NCBI GenBank assembly: GCA_013399855.1 | Contig: VXAY01000779.1 | Coordinates: 758,935-822,934 of the forward strand | DNA: 64,000 bases | Source of the DNA: Oxyruncus cristatus | Lineage: Eukaryota > Chordata > Aves > Passeriformes > Cotingidae | Direction: 5' to 3' | Shown here: positions 48,426-61,557 of the stretch, piece by piece | Layout: each line of letters opens with the position of its first letter | Position numbering within the stretch: the first letter of the stretch is position 1 | Program-made: the position numbers and the translations under genes | The notes under the pieces: generated by a model | The model's input: only the letters and a program-made list of their open reading frames with translations | The model's database searches: none | What the model was told of the DNA's origin: nothing

Positions 48426-51400
48426 TTATTTTTTATCACAGAATATAGACTAACTGAAGAACTCTGCCACGGGATGTAGCTACAAAAACATTTAGCAATG
48501 TTAAAGGGAAAACAAACTTTCTGATTTTTCTGTTGAATTTAAGTTTTTTCACAGTTACTGGAATGAATTGTCATGATCTGGAAAGGCATGTTAGACCCAC
48601 TGCTACCTGGTGCAGGCCAATTTTTATTATTAAAGAACAGACAAAGACCTAACTTAGGATCTGGGTTTGTTTTTTCCCATGAGGGTAATTCGAACATTTA
48701 TTCCACTCTGCTGGTGCTGCTGACTGTTTGAACTGGCACATGGCATTAGACAGACCTTTAGTTCTGCCCTTACCTGTGATCCTATGAAATAATGTGCCCT
48801 CTCTCTCTAGAGAAGTCTGAACTGCATCTTCTATGGTATGTTATATGATGTTTCAAGAGTCCCTCCCCAGGGAGCTTCTACCATTTACTTGACTCTGCAT
48901 CCTCAAGACACACCACCAGTGGGAATTCTTCATCCCACTGACAAAACCTTTCCTTGATGTCATGGTGCTTACTCATTGCTTGGAAACCTGCTTTGCCCTC
49001 CTAATCAATTTTTAGAAGCGGCTTGGTGCCATTTGCCCTCCCATGATACTTCCAAAAAAAGAGATTCCTTCCAAGCTGGGCAATGCTGTCCCCCTTTGTC
49101 CAGCAAATTATTTATTTATAATTTTTTTGAGGACACAAAAGCTCTGCATCCAGATCCCCAGAGCTATATATACTTGGTGTGCCTTGTTCTCATATTAGGA
49201 CTTGCAAAGAAGGAAAACATCTTGCTGTGCTGGATCAAGCATTTCACATCATCGTGCCCTGGCTCCCAAGACAGTTTGTGTTACCAGCCAGCTGCCTCTG
49301 CACATGGGTCCAGTTGCATCAGCCCCTACTCCCGCTCAGTAGTCAGTGGGCCAAACTCTGTCCTTACTTGGATCCAGGGACAATCTTAGTGGAGTTGCAA
49401 AGGTAAAAACAAAATTAGAATTGCGCCTCCTCTTCCATCCTCCTTCTCCAGGGAGGAAAGGAAGAAGATTAATGGGAGCTTGCTTTGCCTGGTGTTTTCC
49501 ATCTGTGCAGTTATTCACTTTCTGGGACGATCAGCCTAGGACTGTTCAGATCATTGTGGCCATACCAATGCTTCTCTGCTGCCCAGAAAAGTTTTACTTT
49601 ACATGTGTATGCTAAACCACCAGTCTTTTAAAAGTGCATGCCTCCAAATACTGGTACTACTAGGTCATAAAAAATACTGGTGAAGATGGTGAGATTTGAA
49701 AGTTTATTTCAATAAATTGCTCCTGGAGGCAGGTGTTTCATCATGAATTTCCATTTTTTTTTTTATTGGTAGCCTGCACAGCTTCAGAGGAAATCTTGAG
49801 GGAAAAAATAACCCCCTTGCAGCTCCAACACCAGAAGGCAAAAAAGTCCTCTTTCTCTCAAATGTATTACTTCTTCAAGTTCTACAGGTATTCTCAAAGA
49901 ATGAAATAATTTTGGTGCCCAATCTATCTCCTTAGTTAAGAATTTACTAGCATTGCATAAGCTTCCCGTAACAAGGTAACCAGATATAAATTCACTGCTA
50001 AAAATAGCCTTACTGTGTTAGTCAATCCCTAATTAACTTGCTTCAGCTGTCTTCAAAGATGCTATTTAAGTCCATCCATCTTCTGGAGGCGTGGAGGATA
50101 CTGATACACAGACAGAGGTGCATGTCAGCTCATGATAGTTTGTATTAATTACTAGGCTATATGTGTGTTTGAACATAGTTCTGTGAGTGATGGAAATCAG
50201 CCTGAAGGGAAGAGTTTGACATCAGACTTGTCCTGTGATTCTTAAGAAGAGAGGAAGATACACTGAGATACTGAAGGGAAATTGTTGGAGGTTCTTGTCT
50301 TTGCAATGGCAGTAAACCAGCAGAGAAAGGAATGCTGTGCATCTTACTGGAACTGGACTTCTTTGCAAGGAAAAGTTTGTTCATGTAAACCATGATCTGA
50401 TTCAGGCAAACGCAATGTCCATGGACACAAAAAGTTATGAAAACTGTTTCCCTGTGGATTTGCGTCCAGTATCTCTCCTGTCATTCCTTACCGTGCAACA
50501 ACCCTCTCTCTGCTGTTTGACTGCTTGCCGTGTTTGTAAATTCTGTAGCCCCCTCGTCATCTCCTCTCCTCTTGCTAGATCTTGGTATATCCATAGCTAT
50601 TTACAAACTCTGGACATTCTGGCCAAGCACAATAGATAATTGCTGGGATCACACTGTAGCTTTTTGCTTGTTAAGAGAGTGTTAGTTGGCCTCTAGCTCC
50701 TATAATCTTCCATTGTTTATTGGGGAACATGATGTCTTCAAGATTATACTCCACTGATTGAAGACTCTTGAAGGAGTCAGATGACCCACATGGAAGCATA
50801 GGCTATTTTAGACCTATTTCAAAGACCTATTTTAAGACCATTAACATGATTTCCTTTTAGAAAGCAGGGATACAAGTATATGTCAAACTTGGGAGCTGGA
50901 AGACCAAAGCAGGGAAAACAGTGACTCTGGAAGGTGTTTTGGAACAATTGTTTGAATAAAGGTACCATTTTTTAAAAGCTCAGGGGAGTAAACTCATGAG
51001 ATATTAGGAAAAAATATCATTGAGGAAGAGTATGATCTGCTTACGCTGTAAACTACCACAGATAGAAGTATGGCTTTTGCTTTAGTTGTCCACACTTCAG
51101 AAAGAGCATTAAAGAACAGAAAGTGTTCAAAGTTAGTGGATTGGGTGGGCAAAGAAAAATGCCAAGATTTGAAAAAACTCCACTATGAGATAAAGACAGT
51201 CTTTTTATCCCAGTATTTCAGGGGTACTCCACTGTTAAGTCAGAGGGTCTTGCTCTGGGATCAGATTTTTAATGTTCACCTCCGGCATATTCAGCCAGCA
51301 CCTTGTTTCCACAGCACAGTTCCCGACTGTCCTGACCCCTATTTTCAGACGGGTTTGACTGAGGCAGCAGGAGGTGGGCAAAGTGACTTTTGGAAAGCTC

Positions 51401-51564
51401 TGTAGAGTGACTCAGCAGCTTGGCTCCGGTTACATGACCCAGAATCCACTTGGCACAAAACCCACCTCTTCTCACTGCTGGACCACTGCTCTGCCTGCTG
51501 CAGCACAGCTTGTCCTCACCCTCGCTCACCCCGACCCTTACTCTGGGACTCTGCTTTGCCTTCC
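48426..51564. other. Unique non-coding sequence, nothing recognised
   Basis: A short poly-T lies at about 49754-49764. A 137-codon plus-strand frame at 48976-49389 has no domain I recognise and no clear splice context. Confidence 0.5.
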
Positions 51565-51592
51565 TTCTGTAGGCACCTTTCTGTAGGCACCT
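51565..51592 (+). repeat. Perfect 14-bp tandem duplication
   Basis: TTCTGTAGGCACCT occurs twice in direct succession without mismatch. The perfect identity suggests a recent slippage event. Confidence 0.9.
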
Positions 51593-51955
51593 GACTTGGC
51601 CAGGGCTTTTCCCTTTCAGCTCTTCCAGGTATCAGTGATACAGATGTGTTTTGAGTTTTGGTCCCATCTGAAGACAATAGATGGAAGGTACTTCTGCCCC
51701 GCACTCCTGTCTTACTCCCGGCTGCCCCTGTCCTTCCCACCCCCATGCTCCTGTTCTACATCAGCCCTTTGGAATTCTTTTCATCTCCCACCCTTGCAAC
51801 TCAACTTCTTCCTGTCTGGATCGAAGTTGAAAGCTCCATTTGTTTAATTTGGCTTTTAATTGACCTCATCCAATGCTTGTTGATGTCTCAGCTAATCTGT
51901 GTTTCTCCTCTGCTTATCTAGTGCAGTCCTTTGAAGTCCCCAACACAATAAAGTG
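51593..51955 (+). other. C/T-rich segment ending in a poly-A signal; possible 3' exon (unproven)
   Basis: TTTTCCCTTTCAG near 51620 is an acceptable splice acceptor. The segment is C/T-rich, has open frames of 83 and 87 codons, and ends with a canonical AATAAA at 51947-51952. No clear GT-rich downstream element follows. The peptides are not recognised. Confidence 0.12.
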
Positions 51956-52423
51956 TCCAGTAAGAAGAGAGAATGAAAAATGGATGTGAGAAAATTTCCC
52001 ATCTAGCTCTCACTGTCCAGTCAATATTTTAGTTGTCCCTCAAGCTTTGAGGTAAGAAGGCAAAGGAGGTTTCTGAGAAAATATAAAACAATTTATGTCA
52101 ATCATCATTTAGCTGGAAATTTTTGCGACAACCTCTGCTAAATAATTGCATCACTCAGCATTCCATCTGTCAACAAGAGCAGGTAGCACAAGCCTGATCT
52201 CTGCAGAAGTATTGCAGAGTCCATATCTCTCAGCATTTATGAACTGTTCAGATTATCTGACAGGATGAGAGAAAATGTGTTGCCACCAGTGTTATTTGCA
52301 GTTACCAGGTTTGCCTTGGGCAGCTGGGAGAGTTAGCTATGCAACTGCCTCTGAAATGAGAGCTGGGGAGAAAAGACAGGTGAACATTATGACAAGCACC
52401 CAAGGCTATCCTCTTCACAAAAT
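51956..52423. other. Unique non-coding sequence, nothing recognised
   Basis: No signals beyond short A-rich words. Confidence 0.55.
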
Positions 52424-52602
52424 ACACAGAATCACGGGATGATTTGGGTTGGAAGGGACCTCTGGAGATCATCTACTCCAATCCCCTTGCTAAAACAGGT
52501 TCACCTAAAGCAGGTTGCAGAGGATCACATCCAGGTGCATTTTGAGTATCTCCAGAGGAGACTCCATAACCTCCCTGGATAGCTTTTTCTAGTGCTCTTA
52601 TT
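52424..52602 (-). mobile_element. CR1 LINE 3' end, antisense (best copy in window)
   Basis: The plus strand begins with ACACAGAATCACGGGATGA, then GGTTGGAAGGGACCTCTGG, AGATCATCTACTCCAATCCC, TAAAACAGGTTCACCTAAAG, CAGGTTGCAGAGGATCACA and ACTCCATAACCTCCCTGG. This is the well-known antisense of the avian CR1 3' end, so the element points left and its terminal octamer region is at 52424. It is 5'-truncated after about 180 bases and moderately diverged. No coding capacity remains. Its neighbours give no sign of a host gene using it. Confidence 0.93.
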
Positions 52603-55600
52603 CGACACGTCAGCTAAGCCATTCCCCTTCGCCGTGCTTATGTCCAGAGAGGCTCAACTGGGGTTGGTCAGCCTCCCTTTGCACCAGGTAAAAGCCAGGC
52701 CAGGTTTAGCTTCTGAGCTGAATTCAGAATTTTCAGGCAGGCAAATGCATTTCTGAGGTAGTGAAGCTTGGCTGGAACTTGAGGTCCCACCTTAAGTGCA
52801 GGTGTCACTGTCTCGAGGCATTTGGTTTGCTCTTAAGTCCAGTAGTTTTGTGGAGGCAGCACAAACATAGCTGGAGAGCTTGAATTTAAAAAAGAGGGTT
52901 AAGCACCTTAGACTGCTCCTAAAAACATTTTTAAGGATCTGACATTAGTACCTGAAGTCCACTGAAAGCTAACAGGATCTGGGCTCCTAAGTAGTAGTAT
53001 GGTTTCTTGCCTTCAATGGCAAATGTTCTAAGCGTCCAACTTTCAAAGTCAAAAATGGCAAGATAAATGCATCCCTATGTAATGGATACAGTTCTCATCG
53101 ATTTCAGCTTTTGGGAGATTATAGTTATGAAAGTGTTCTGTGCAAACTTTGCAAAGAAATAAAAGACTTTGCAGAGGCACAGCAGGGAGCATTACAAATC
53201 AAAGGATAAGTTCTGCAAAGCTGTTTGCTCATGAGTCATTGCATGAACAGAGTCCAGGACTCAGAGGAAATAAAAGGGTCTTACTAAAAGCAGCATACCA
53301 TTGAGTGTGTTTGTATATATGTGCAAAGCCCAGTCTTAGCTCCAGAGGCATCACAAAGACTGAAAAAGTCCACGGCAGGAATTGAACTCTGTTCTGTCAC
53401 ATACAAGCCTGTTATTTTCATCCTGATACAGTGAACTCCACTCTTCACCGTGCAACTGAATTCTGAGTTCAAGAGCTTAACATTCTGAGCTATTCATTGT
53501 TAATATTATTTACTCATAAAAATCACTGTCTGAGAATGCAGAGAAAGGCATTAAAATGTGTAATGCAATGGAAGCATTGGATCAAACCCAAATCTGTGCC
53601 AGGAAAAGGAAAGATCCCATCTCCAGGTACTCTCCAGATGTGTAGAACTAGTCAGTTATAGAGGGATACACAACCTTTTCAGCCTTTTTTTTTCCTTAAT
53701 CTTGAAGATCCTCATGAAAAATGCAGCATAAAAATCCAATGCCAAAGGGCACAGTAAGAAATGTTTCAGCTGAAAAAAATATTCTAAAAGCTGGTGAGTC
53801 ACTAAATGTCCAGTTGAGGACTTAGAAAAAAGTTAAAGAACCGAATGGAAATAGAGCCGTACTAATCACCTTTGGGGAATTAAAACTGGGATCTCCTGAA
53901 ATATCTCTTCTTTAGATGGTCCCCTTTTCAAACAATTTTGCAATATGGTTCTTGAGAACCACAGAAGAAAAAGAGAAAAAGTAATGGTGCCTGTCTTCAT
54001 CCCCCCTCATAGATACCATCTGGATTTCAGACAAGTCACCCAAATTAAAATTAAACTTGGCAGGGAAAAAAAAAGCCCCTTGTGTATCATTCTAAAGTAT
54101 TTCAGTACTTGCTGAACCGATATTTCAGTATTTGCATTTTGCACCAACTGAAACAAGCCTGAATTTTCTGGTAGCGAGTGTGTGTTAACATGACTTCTAT
54201 TTTATTAAGAAGAAAAAAAATAATCATGGCAGTTGTTTAGCTGTAATGGCCAAGATATAAAATGTCAGTTTATTTATGGCAAGTAGCTGGATAGAAAATA
54301 TGTCCTGGCATCACTTGAGATTTCAAAAACTTTGTTTTTCTTTTTCCCTTATTGCATGAAATAATGCTGTATTCTTAACAAACAAACATGGCAAAACAAA
54401 GACAGAGGCAGCCCTGCCCAGAAAGAGAAATCATTTTCTTCTCCGCAGATAACCACCTCCAGAGTGAGGGGACTTGCTAGAGATGCAGGGACACAAAAGT
54501 CTAATCGTATGCAACAGGGACTTAAACCCATCCTTTCCATCTCTGAATTTACATGGCAATCACTGGATAAATGAACACTCTAGAGCTGCTCTGTTTTTGA
54601 ATAAAAATTCAATGCTTGGACCTGAAAACTGTTCTTGTCCAAAAAAAAAAAAAGAAGAAAAAAGTGTCACTGAAGTCAGTCCACCCTTGCCACGTGTGCA
54701 GCTGTCAATGAACCCACATTTTCCGACAACAAACACTTCCATCGGAAAATTCCTTCCCAGTTCTCAGTGATGAGCACTAATTTATTCCTTCTCTGAGTCC
54801 GCAGAGCTGCTCACAGAGTCAGCAACACTCAGAATGTGGCTGGTAAGACAGCAGCCGCGCTGGGACCCGTGAGTGGTAGCAATGTGGCTTTGTGCTACTG
54901 GTACATAAGTGTAACACTGCTGTTACTTGTGTCCTGAACCCCTGGTGAGCATACATAGAGGTCTTTAAGTAATTAAAACGTCACTTGAATCAGCTTCATA
55001 AACAGTTCTGACCAAACTCAAGCACTTAGCATTTCCCGGGGTATTTTTTAGCATATAGCTTCATTCTCCCTCCGTTATAATTGATTTTCCTGTGGTTTAC
55101 CTTTATTTATCTCTTTCCTCAAGGAATCTTCCTTACAAGACCACCATGCCACTGACCACAGACAGCTAAAAAGCTGCCCTGGCATGATCCTCTTATCTGG
55201 ATGTGAAAAATGACATCAGGCAGAGCCCTGCCTCTTCTTATACTGGTAAATTAGAGAAGCCAGGTTCTGTGAGTACTTTTTTTTTTTTTCTGCTTCAAAG
55301 AGACTTTATCTGTCGAAAAAGAGAGGAGTATGGATTCCTAAAAGCAGACTTAGATCTCTCAGCCAAGCACATACTGGAGCCTTGCTTCTTCTATCCCATG
55401 ACAGCAGAATTATAAAAAGCAGGGCTGTCCCTGCTACTTTTTAGCTTCTGCTTCTACTGGCATCCCAGGGTTTCCTTTTCCAATCCAGCAGAATTTTGGG
55501 ATATAGGCCAGAAAATGGATTCTCAAAACCTGGTTCTGCACAGTGTATAGCCCCAGTTTACCCATCTCTGGACTGGTTAGACTGGGACGCTAAAGAGGTT

Positions 55601-56221
55601 TTGTTAGCAGAAGTGTACGATGGGTCTCCTGAATGCTTTTGAGTGGGCAGGTCCTACTTCCAAAAATAGCTTGCTTTTTCTTCTGGTAATTAATGTAGTG
55701 TTAATTGCAGTGTTTTCCTTAGACTGAGAAACCTCATCATGTGCAGCATTTGCCAGACCTCATGTGCAAGGGATGGGTGAGCCAGACATTTTCAGCTCCT
55801 CTGAAAATTACGGAGTTCGGATAAGGAGTTCAGTATCCAGGGCAAAACTACAGGAGACAGAAGCCCACGTACTATCAGAGGGGGTTATGAGTTGAAGGTC
55901 TCTGAAAATTTTGTGCATAGGTGTCTGTCAGTGCAATGGTGCTTGAGGATGTGTCTCTGTGAGAAGGCAGACAAGTAAGTCCCTAAGGCTGACAAGCAGG
56001 AACCTTAGTGCTTTAGAAACCCAAGACAGGTGCCCAGCACAGCACAGCCGTGCTGTCTGAAGTAGGGCTTCTTCCACAAAGAACCACTGCACCATCAAAA
56101 TAGTTGAAATACGTAAAAATCCCTGAAGGATAATGAGATTTATTGCTTACCTGGCCTTGGGAGACTATAGGAGGTCTTAGGAAGGGCACAGGAAGGGCAT
56201 GTCTTACCATAGGGCAGGGAA
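52603..56221. other. Unique non-coding sequence with short homopolymers
   Basis: A run of 13 A lies at 54641-54653 and of 13 T at 55277-55289. Near 53375-53500 the words GGCAGGAATTGAACTC and AAGAGCTTAACATTCTGAGC recall an antisense tRNA-like region of an old SINE, but they are not in convincing order or spacing. No gene was recognised. Confidence 0.45.
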
Positions 56222-56262
56222 ATGGGCTAGAGGATCTCCTGGAGCTTCTTCCAGCTCTAAGT
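56222..56262 (+). mobile_element. CR1-like 3' tail, sense (short)
   Basis: ATGGGCTAGAGGATCTCCTG then GAGCTTCTTCCAGCTCTAAG resembles the CR1 end GGACTAGATGATCTCC, GAGGTCCCTTCCAGCTCTA. Only about 40 bases align, so the call is tentative. Confidence 0.4.
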
Positions 56263-56985
56263 GCTGAAGTGGTTTGTTGATACAGGACTCTGATCTACTG
56301 AATGAAGACCATATATAATCTAGACACAATAAGATGAGTGACGAACTGAAGAAAAAGATAAATTGCATATTTTTTAACAGCGGAACAGTTTATCTGGCAA
56401 TGATCTTGGTTCTCTTTAGCCTGATGCACAAGTCAGGATTGGGTAGAATGCTGATAGTTACATGGTAGCTCAACACAGTTATGAGTTTGACACAGGATAC
56501 ATGACGTTTGTTCCTCTAATGTTCTGTTAGAGTTTCATTTTGATCTTTGAGTGGATTATTGGTCTGAATTAATTAATTGCTGATAATGGAACCATGAAGA
56601 GAATATCGCAGCGAAACACTAGAATAGATGGAGTGGAGAAGCCCACTTGCCCTTTTTACAGAGTGCAAAAAGCACAGGAAAGTGGGCTGAGTAGAAAATG
56701 CTCCCCTTACCTCTTTCCTTGTTAAAAGCAGGACTATGCATATCACCCTTAAACTGATGGATCTTAACTGGGAGGGGTGTTCTCTCAGAACTAGAGTAAA
56801 GGCATTGCTTTCAAGGCCATGCTGCAGTAATTATCCCAAACAGAGCAATCACCTAGTAAAACAAATAAACTCCCAAATTCCCATCTTTTAACCACGGCTG
56901 ATGCCTTACATGAGTGCCTGTAATATTTGCAAGAACTGAATTTGTACTGCAGCCTTCACTGTTTCTTTCCTTGGTATTGCAGTCA
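56263..56985. other. Unique AT-rich sequence
   Basis: GAATTAATTAATTGC near 56566-56580 is a homeodomain-type cluster. Nothing else was recognised. Confidence 0.5.
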
Positions 56986-57027
56986 CATTTACCATGGCAA
57001 ATGACTGGCATTTACCATGGCAAATGA
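56986..57027. repeat. Two tandem near-palindromes resembling RFX X-boxes
   Basis: The 19-base CATTTACCATGGCAAATGA occurs at 56986-57004 and again, identical, at 57009-57027, separated by CTGG. The first 18 bases of each copy are palindromic except for one base pair. The core TTTACC-AT-GGCAAA is close to the RFX-factor X-box (GTNRCC, 0-3 bases, RGYAAC), with a mismatch at each outer base. Binding is not shown. Confidence 0.6.
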
Positions 57028-60000
57028 GTGAAAGAAGAATTTATAAGGTCATAAAAATCATGGATGTACATGTTTTGCGTGGTGAATAGCTGGGGAGGAG
57101 CAAGCACATTCTCTGATGTTACCCTGCCAAAACATCACGTCCCAGTCTCAAGAACTGACTCAAACTAATTAAAGGCCTGTTCCACATATCTGTGCATTAA
57201 GTACAGAATATTAACAAATTCAGTAGCAACATATGGAATACGTTTTAATACATAGCGTGAGTGAGTTTAGCGTCTATGTATTAAGAGCTATACTTGCCAA
57301 AACCTATTCTGAATTGTATTGTGTTGGCCTTGAGCAAGTGATGAAGTTACTCAGATTATGCTGCTCTCAAATTTGATCTTAATAAGCAAAGTATGAAAAT
57401 TAGGGTTCCTTGCTGTATACACACCTTTGAATACATATTAAACCAAATTGCAGAATGTCTGGGTTAAAGTGTTGCTGTCAGTATTGTAGAATCATCTAAG
57501 GTAATGAACTGGCTCTTAACTGCTCAGGGGAGATGTTATTTTGCAGCTTTCAAAGGACCACAGTCATCCAAAAGCTGCATCACAGGCTGCGTTAAAAGAG
57601 TCTTGTTTTCAGAGATAAAAAAATGTGTAAGAAATATAATTTTGGTACCCAGAACAAGCATCTTCTGTGTTCCTTCAGCTGAAGGATTGTTATAGTTTTA
57701 AGGCATTATTGTCTCTCTTAGGTTCTGGTTCAGCAAAACGCTTCAGCACATAGTTAATTTTAATCACTTAAGTTATCCCATTCAAGTCAGAGCTTAAACA
57801 TTTTGCTGAATTGTGTTTGAAGTGGGGAACAAGTGCTCGAATTTTCAAAAGTCTCTAATTGCAATTAGCTATGCCAAGGGTAGTTTTTCATCTTATTTCT
57901 GTATTTGGTGGACAGTTTGGATTAGAAGAGAAATGACTGCAACTCCTGTTTTATATACAAAACTCTTCTGACTACATGATGGGAGATTCTAATGCAGACC
58001 TTTGTTTTAGGATAGTTTTGCCCTGGAATTTATTCCAACTTTCCAAAATAGAAGAAGTTGTTATCTCAAAATCCCAATCTGTTTTATGAGAGCCTTAGGT
58101 CTTGTAATTAAGATACTGTGGCTCAACAAGTTACCAAGCATCGGCTAAGCTGAGGTAATTGTCTGGATGCAAACCTTAATGTAAGTAAATGCTTAGCCTA
58201 AATGCTGAGTCAATTTATCCCTGGGCAAATGCAGAATAATGTAATTTAACACTTCAGACTAAGCTAAAATGAATCACTGTGCGTTCGCCATAGGCAAAGA
58301 GAAGAGATGTAGGCAGTTGCCCCAGCTGAGGAGAGACATAGGAACTCACTCTTCTGGTGACTTGAGAAGCGTGAGCCCTTTCATGCTGGTGGGAATGGAA
58401 AACAACTGGTGCTTAGCAGTTCTGCCACATTCTTTTACAGGTGTTTAACCACTTACTCACCTAGAAAGGTAGTCCAAATGCAGCACATGTTGGCAGTGAC
58501 TGAAATGGCCATTTGATGACATACAATAAGGCTGATGGTTCTCGGTCCAATTCTGGAGAATGCGTATCCATCGGAAACTGTTGACATGAAAAATAGCAGT
58601 AGAAAGTGAGTGATCTGCCCATCTGTACTAAGCTAATGAGATGCTCAGAAAAAAAAACAAACCAGGGAAAGGTGTGGTAGAAATCTGTAGAGTTATAATA
58701 TCTCTGAAAGAATGGATAGGGAATGATTTCCCACTGTCTCTTCCCATTCAAGAACTAGGGTACATGAAAAGAAGCTAAGTGGCAGAACAAAGAAAGGAAG
58801 AGAGCATGCTGTTTCACACATTTTGCAATTCAGCTGTGGAACGTCTTGTTGCAGTTTTCTGTGGTTGTGGAAAGTTTATTAGGGTTCAAAAATATCTAGG
58901 CAAATTCACAGGAGTAAAATACATTGAAGAGCTTTAACAAAAAAATAACATCTTGGTTCAGGAGGTTAGTGAGTCACAAATTTTTCAGTCTCAAAGTACC
59001 TGAAGGAGTCAGACAGAACCTGGGTCCATGGGTGAGTGACCACATGTGTCCACTGAAGGAGACACAGTGCACATGAAGTGTGGTCATATCATGAAGGGTG
59101 ATTGGAGAAACTCTTGCAGCCCTTAAGCCTTTGGAAGACATCAACTTGTGTATAAAATATCAGCCTCAGCAGAGAATGAGGGCCAAGACTGGGCCACAGG
59201 GGTGAACTCATCTGTTGCTTTAAACCAGAGGCATTTTAAGGAAGCGATTTCTTCAAAGCATGGGTAAAGCGTTCTGATGTGGTGCATGGAGGAGGGCTAA
59301 TCTACTGGGAATTTGGCATGTTCAAATGTGTACAATCATCTTTCAGGCCTCTAGGGTTTGGATTTGATGGGTGTAAGAGGCAGCTGTATGCAGATTCAAG
59401 AGTAATGAGGTCAGGAACTAAAGCAATTCTTGCCAAATACCTTTGCCTGGAAATTTTATTACAGCCATGTTGAGCAACCAGGGGAACTTAAAACATTTAT
59501 CAAGAATCATTAGGTTTGATCTATAGACCATAATAACTGCACATAAGACACTGGAAGTAGCAGAATACTCTTTAAACAATCATTTACTATTCAGAAAAGG
59601 AAGAGAAGCTGTCCAGTGTGGTTCAGTAACAGACTCAGAGGATCCTTTAAATTACTATTTTCTTAAAGAGAATGAACTGATTTGAAGCCCATGGAAGTCA
59701 AGGACATGACGAATTATGGGAATGTGCCATGTTTTTTAAGTCTATGGAAAGACAGACGGAAAACAGAGTATGACATTTAAACATCTTTTCCAATGGTCGA
59801 AAGGTTAAAACTGAGTTTAGCTCAAACCTTTAGTATTTTAAAACTCTAACTCAACTGTTGATGATGAGATGGAGACTCAGATAGGAATTTGCAACGTCTT
59901 TCCCAGTTGGAGCAGCAGACTGATATAAACGTGATTTCCTTCCACAAAGACAGACATAAAGTTTTCTTCTTATGAAGGGATATTCAATGGCTCAACTGGG

Positions 60001-61290
60001 TAGTACACAAGATGGGGAATTAACAGCAAAGCAGCAATTCTATGTTGTTCAATATGAGTTTGAGGGAGCGGGAAATGGAACAGACAAAATGGGAGACAGT
60101 ACTTCAAACTGCACTAAAAAATGCATGTATAAAGGAGAGCATTGCCTTGCAAAGTGTCCAAAACAATAATCTCCAATCTCCAATTCAACATCAATAAGGT
60201 CTTCCCTGAAGTACAGTGCCCTTTTATCAGCATCACTCTTCAAACAAAGCAACTGGTGAGATCCAGAGGAAAAAGAAGAGGCTGACCAAATATCTAGAAA
60301 TTTTTTAAGGAAAACTTTCAAGTGTCCAGCACCCCCTCTGCCTTCATGTTTTAAAGATGAATGGACATGGAGGAAGATGCTGAAGAGCTCTTGGGTTCTG
60401 TGGTGCACAAGAAGAGAAACTGCAGGCCTAAAGAGGTATGGGAAAAGTCAGCTTTGCACTGGGAAAATAGGAAAGGGAGTGAAGCTCTGAACTGCCTGCC
60501 TGGTAATTTGGGGTGTCTCCACAGTTGAAAGTTTATAAAGAAAAGTTAGACAGATATGTGTGAACAGTGATACAGGCTCAACAGTGATAGAGGCAAGGCA
60601 TGGGCACTTTAACAACCTTGCAATGGGGCGCTGCTCACAGTGACCCTACGTTACCTCCACAGAGTCATTCCTTCCCAAAGGCCTTCCTGTCAGTGACACT
60701 CCTCTATAGTACCCTTTATAGTGTAGCAATGGGCACTTACACCATCTCTAGTCCAGAAACCATGCATATAGTATGAGATGCTTCCAAAGATTTATGCAGT
60801 TTGTGACCTGATGCCAGGACAAAGAACTGCACAGTGGGAGAAAAGTACATTTTTTTCCTTTTGCAAAGTTAATATTTTTAAACTTTGTGATCTTAACTTT
60901 CTGCCGTGTCAGAGGCCTTTTCAGAGTATCTGATTAATAAAACACTTTACGATTTACTTCTGTTTGTGTAACTTCCTTATTCGTGTGATTTGTTGAGAGG
61001 TGACACATCTAAACCATCCACAGTGAAAAACGCCTGAGTATTTATAGGTCCTTTTAAATCACCTCTTATCCTTGGGTGCTATATATGCAGCTCCATAACC
61101 ACTGTCCTGCTTTCTGCATTCTGCATTTGTAAATCTTTTGGTGTCTATGGGTCATATTTTTTACTGTTTCTCACATAGAGACAAGTGATATCAAGACTGC
61201 TAATGTGGGCTATAGATGCTCTGATGGAAACTCTTCAAGACTGGGGATGTGAAAACACGTCTAAGTGTTCTCCTCTAACTCTGGGTTTTT
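57028..61290. other. Unique non-coding sequence, nothing recognised
   Basis: No transposon or RNA signal that I trust. A 119-codon minus-strand frame at 60049-60408 has no recognised domain. 61262-61290 grades into AT-rich DNA. Confidence 0.5.
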
Positions 61291-61345
61291 ATATTATACT
61301 ATATTTATATTATATTATATTATAATTATATTATAATATATAGGA

Positions 61346-61376
61346 ATCTAAGACCACATTTTTAAATGTTAATGTC
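61346..61376 (+). repeat. First copy of a 31-bp direct duplication
   Basis: Starts ATCTAAGACCACATTTTTAA and ends TTAATGTC immediately before the single N. An identical copy is at 61558-61588. Confidence 0.95.
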
Positions 61377-61377
61377 N
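61377..61377. other. Single ambiguous base (N)
   Basis: One N at the exact end of the duplicated 31-bp block, where it changes to AT repeat. It may mark an uncertain contig join. Confidence 0.95.
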
Positions 61378-61557
61378 TATATTATAATTATATTATAATA
61401 TATTATATTATATTATATTTATATTAAAATATATTATATATTATACAATTATATTATATTATATTTATATTATATTAGCTTATATTAGGAGCAGAGTCAC
61501 CGTAGACACTCTGCATATAATCAAGAACAAAAGAGGGCTGCAACCTAAGGAATATAG

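Larger units (their letters stand above)
61291..61488. repeat. AT-rich ATATT/TATAT low-complexity repeat, split by an inserted 31-bp unique block
   Basis: Tract one (61291-61342) and tract two (61378-61488) are both built from TATAT and ATTAT words and share the word TATAATTATATTATAATATA. Between them lies non-repetitive sequence that recurs downstream. Confidence 0.9.

Noticed and set aside
53375..53500. Possible antisense tRNA-like SINE (GGAATTGAACTC and CTTAACATTCTGAGC)
   Set aside because: Box-like words are too far apart and no tail or core was found.
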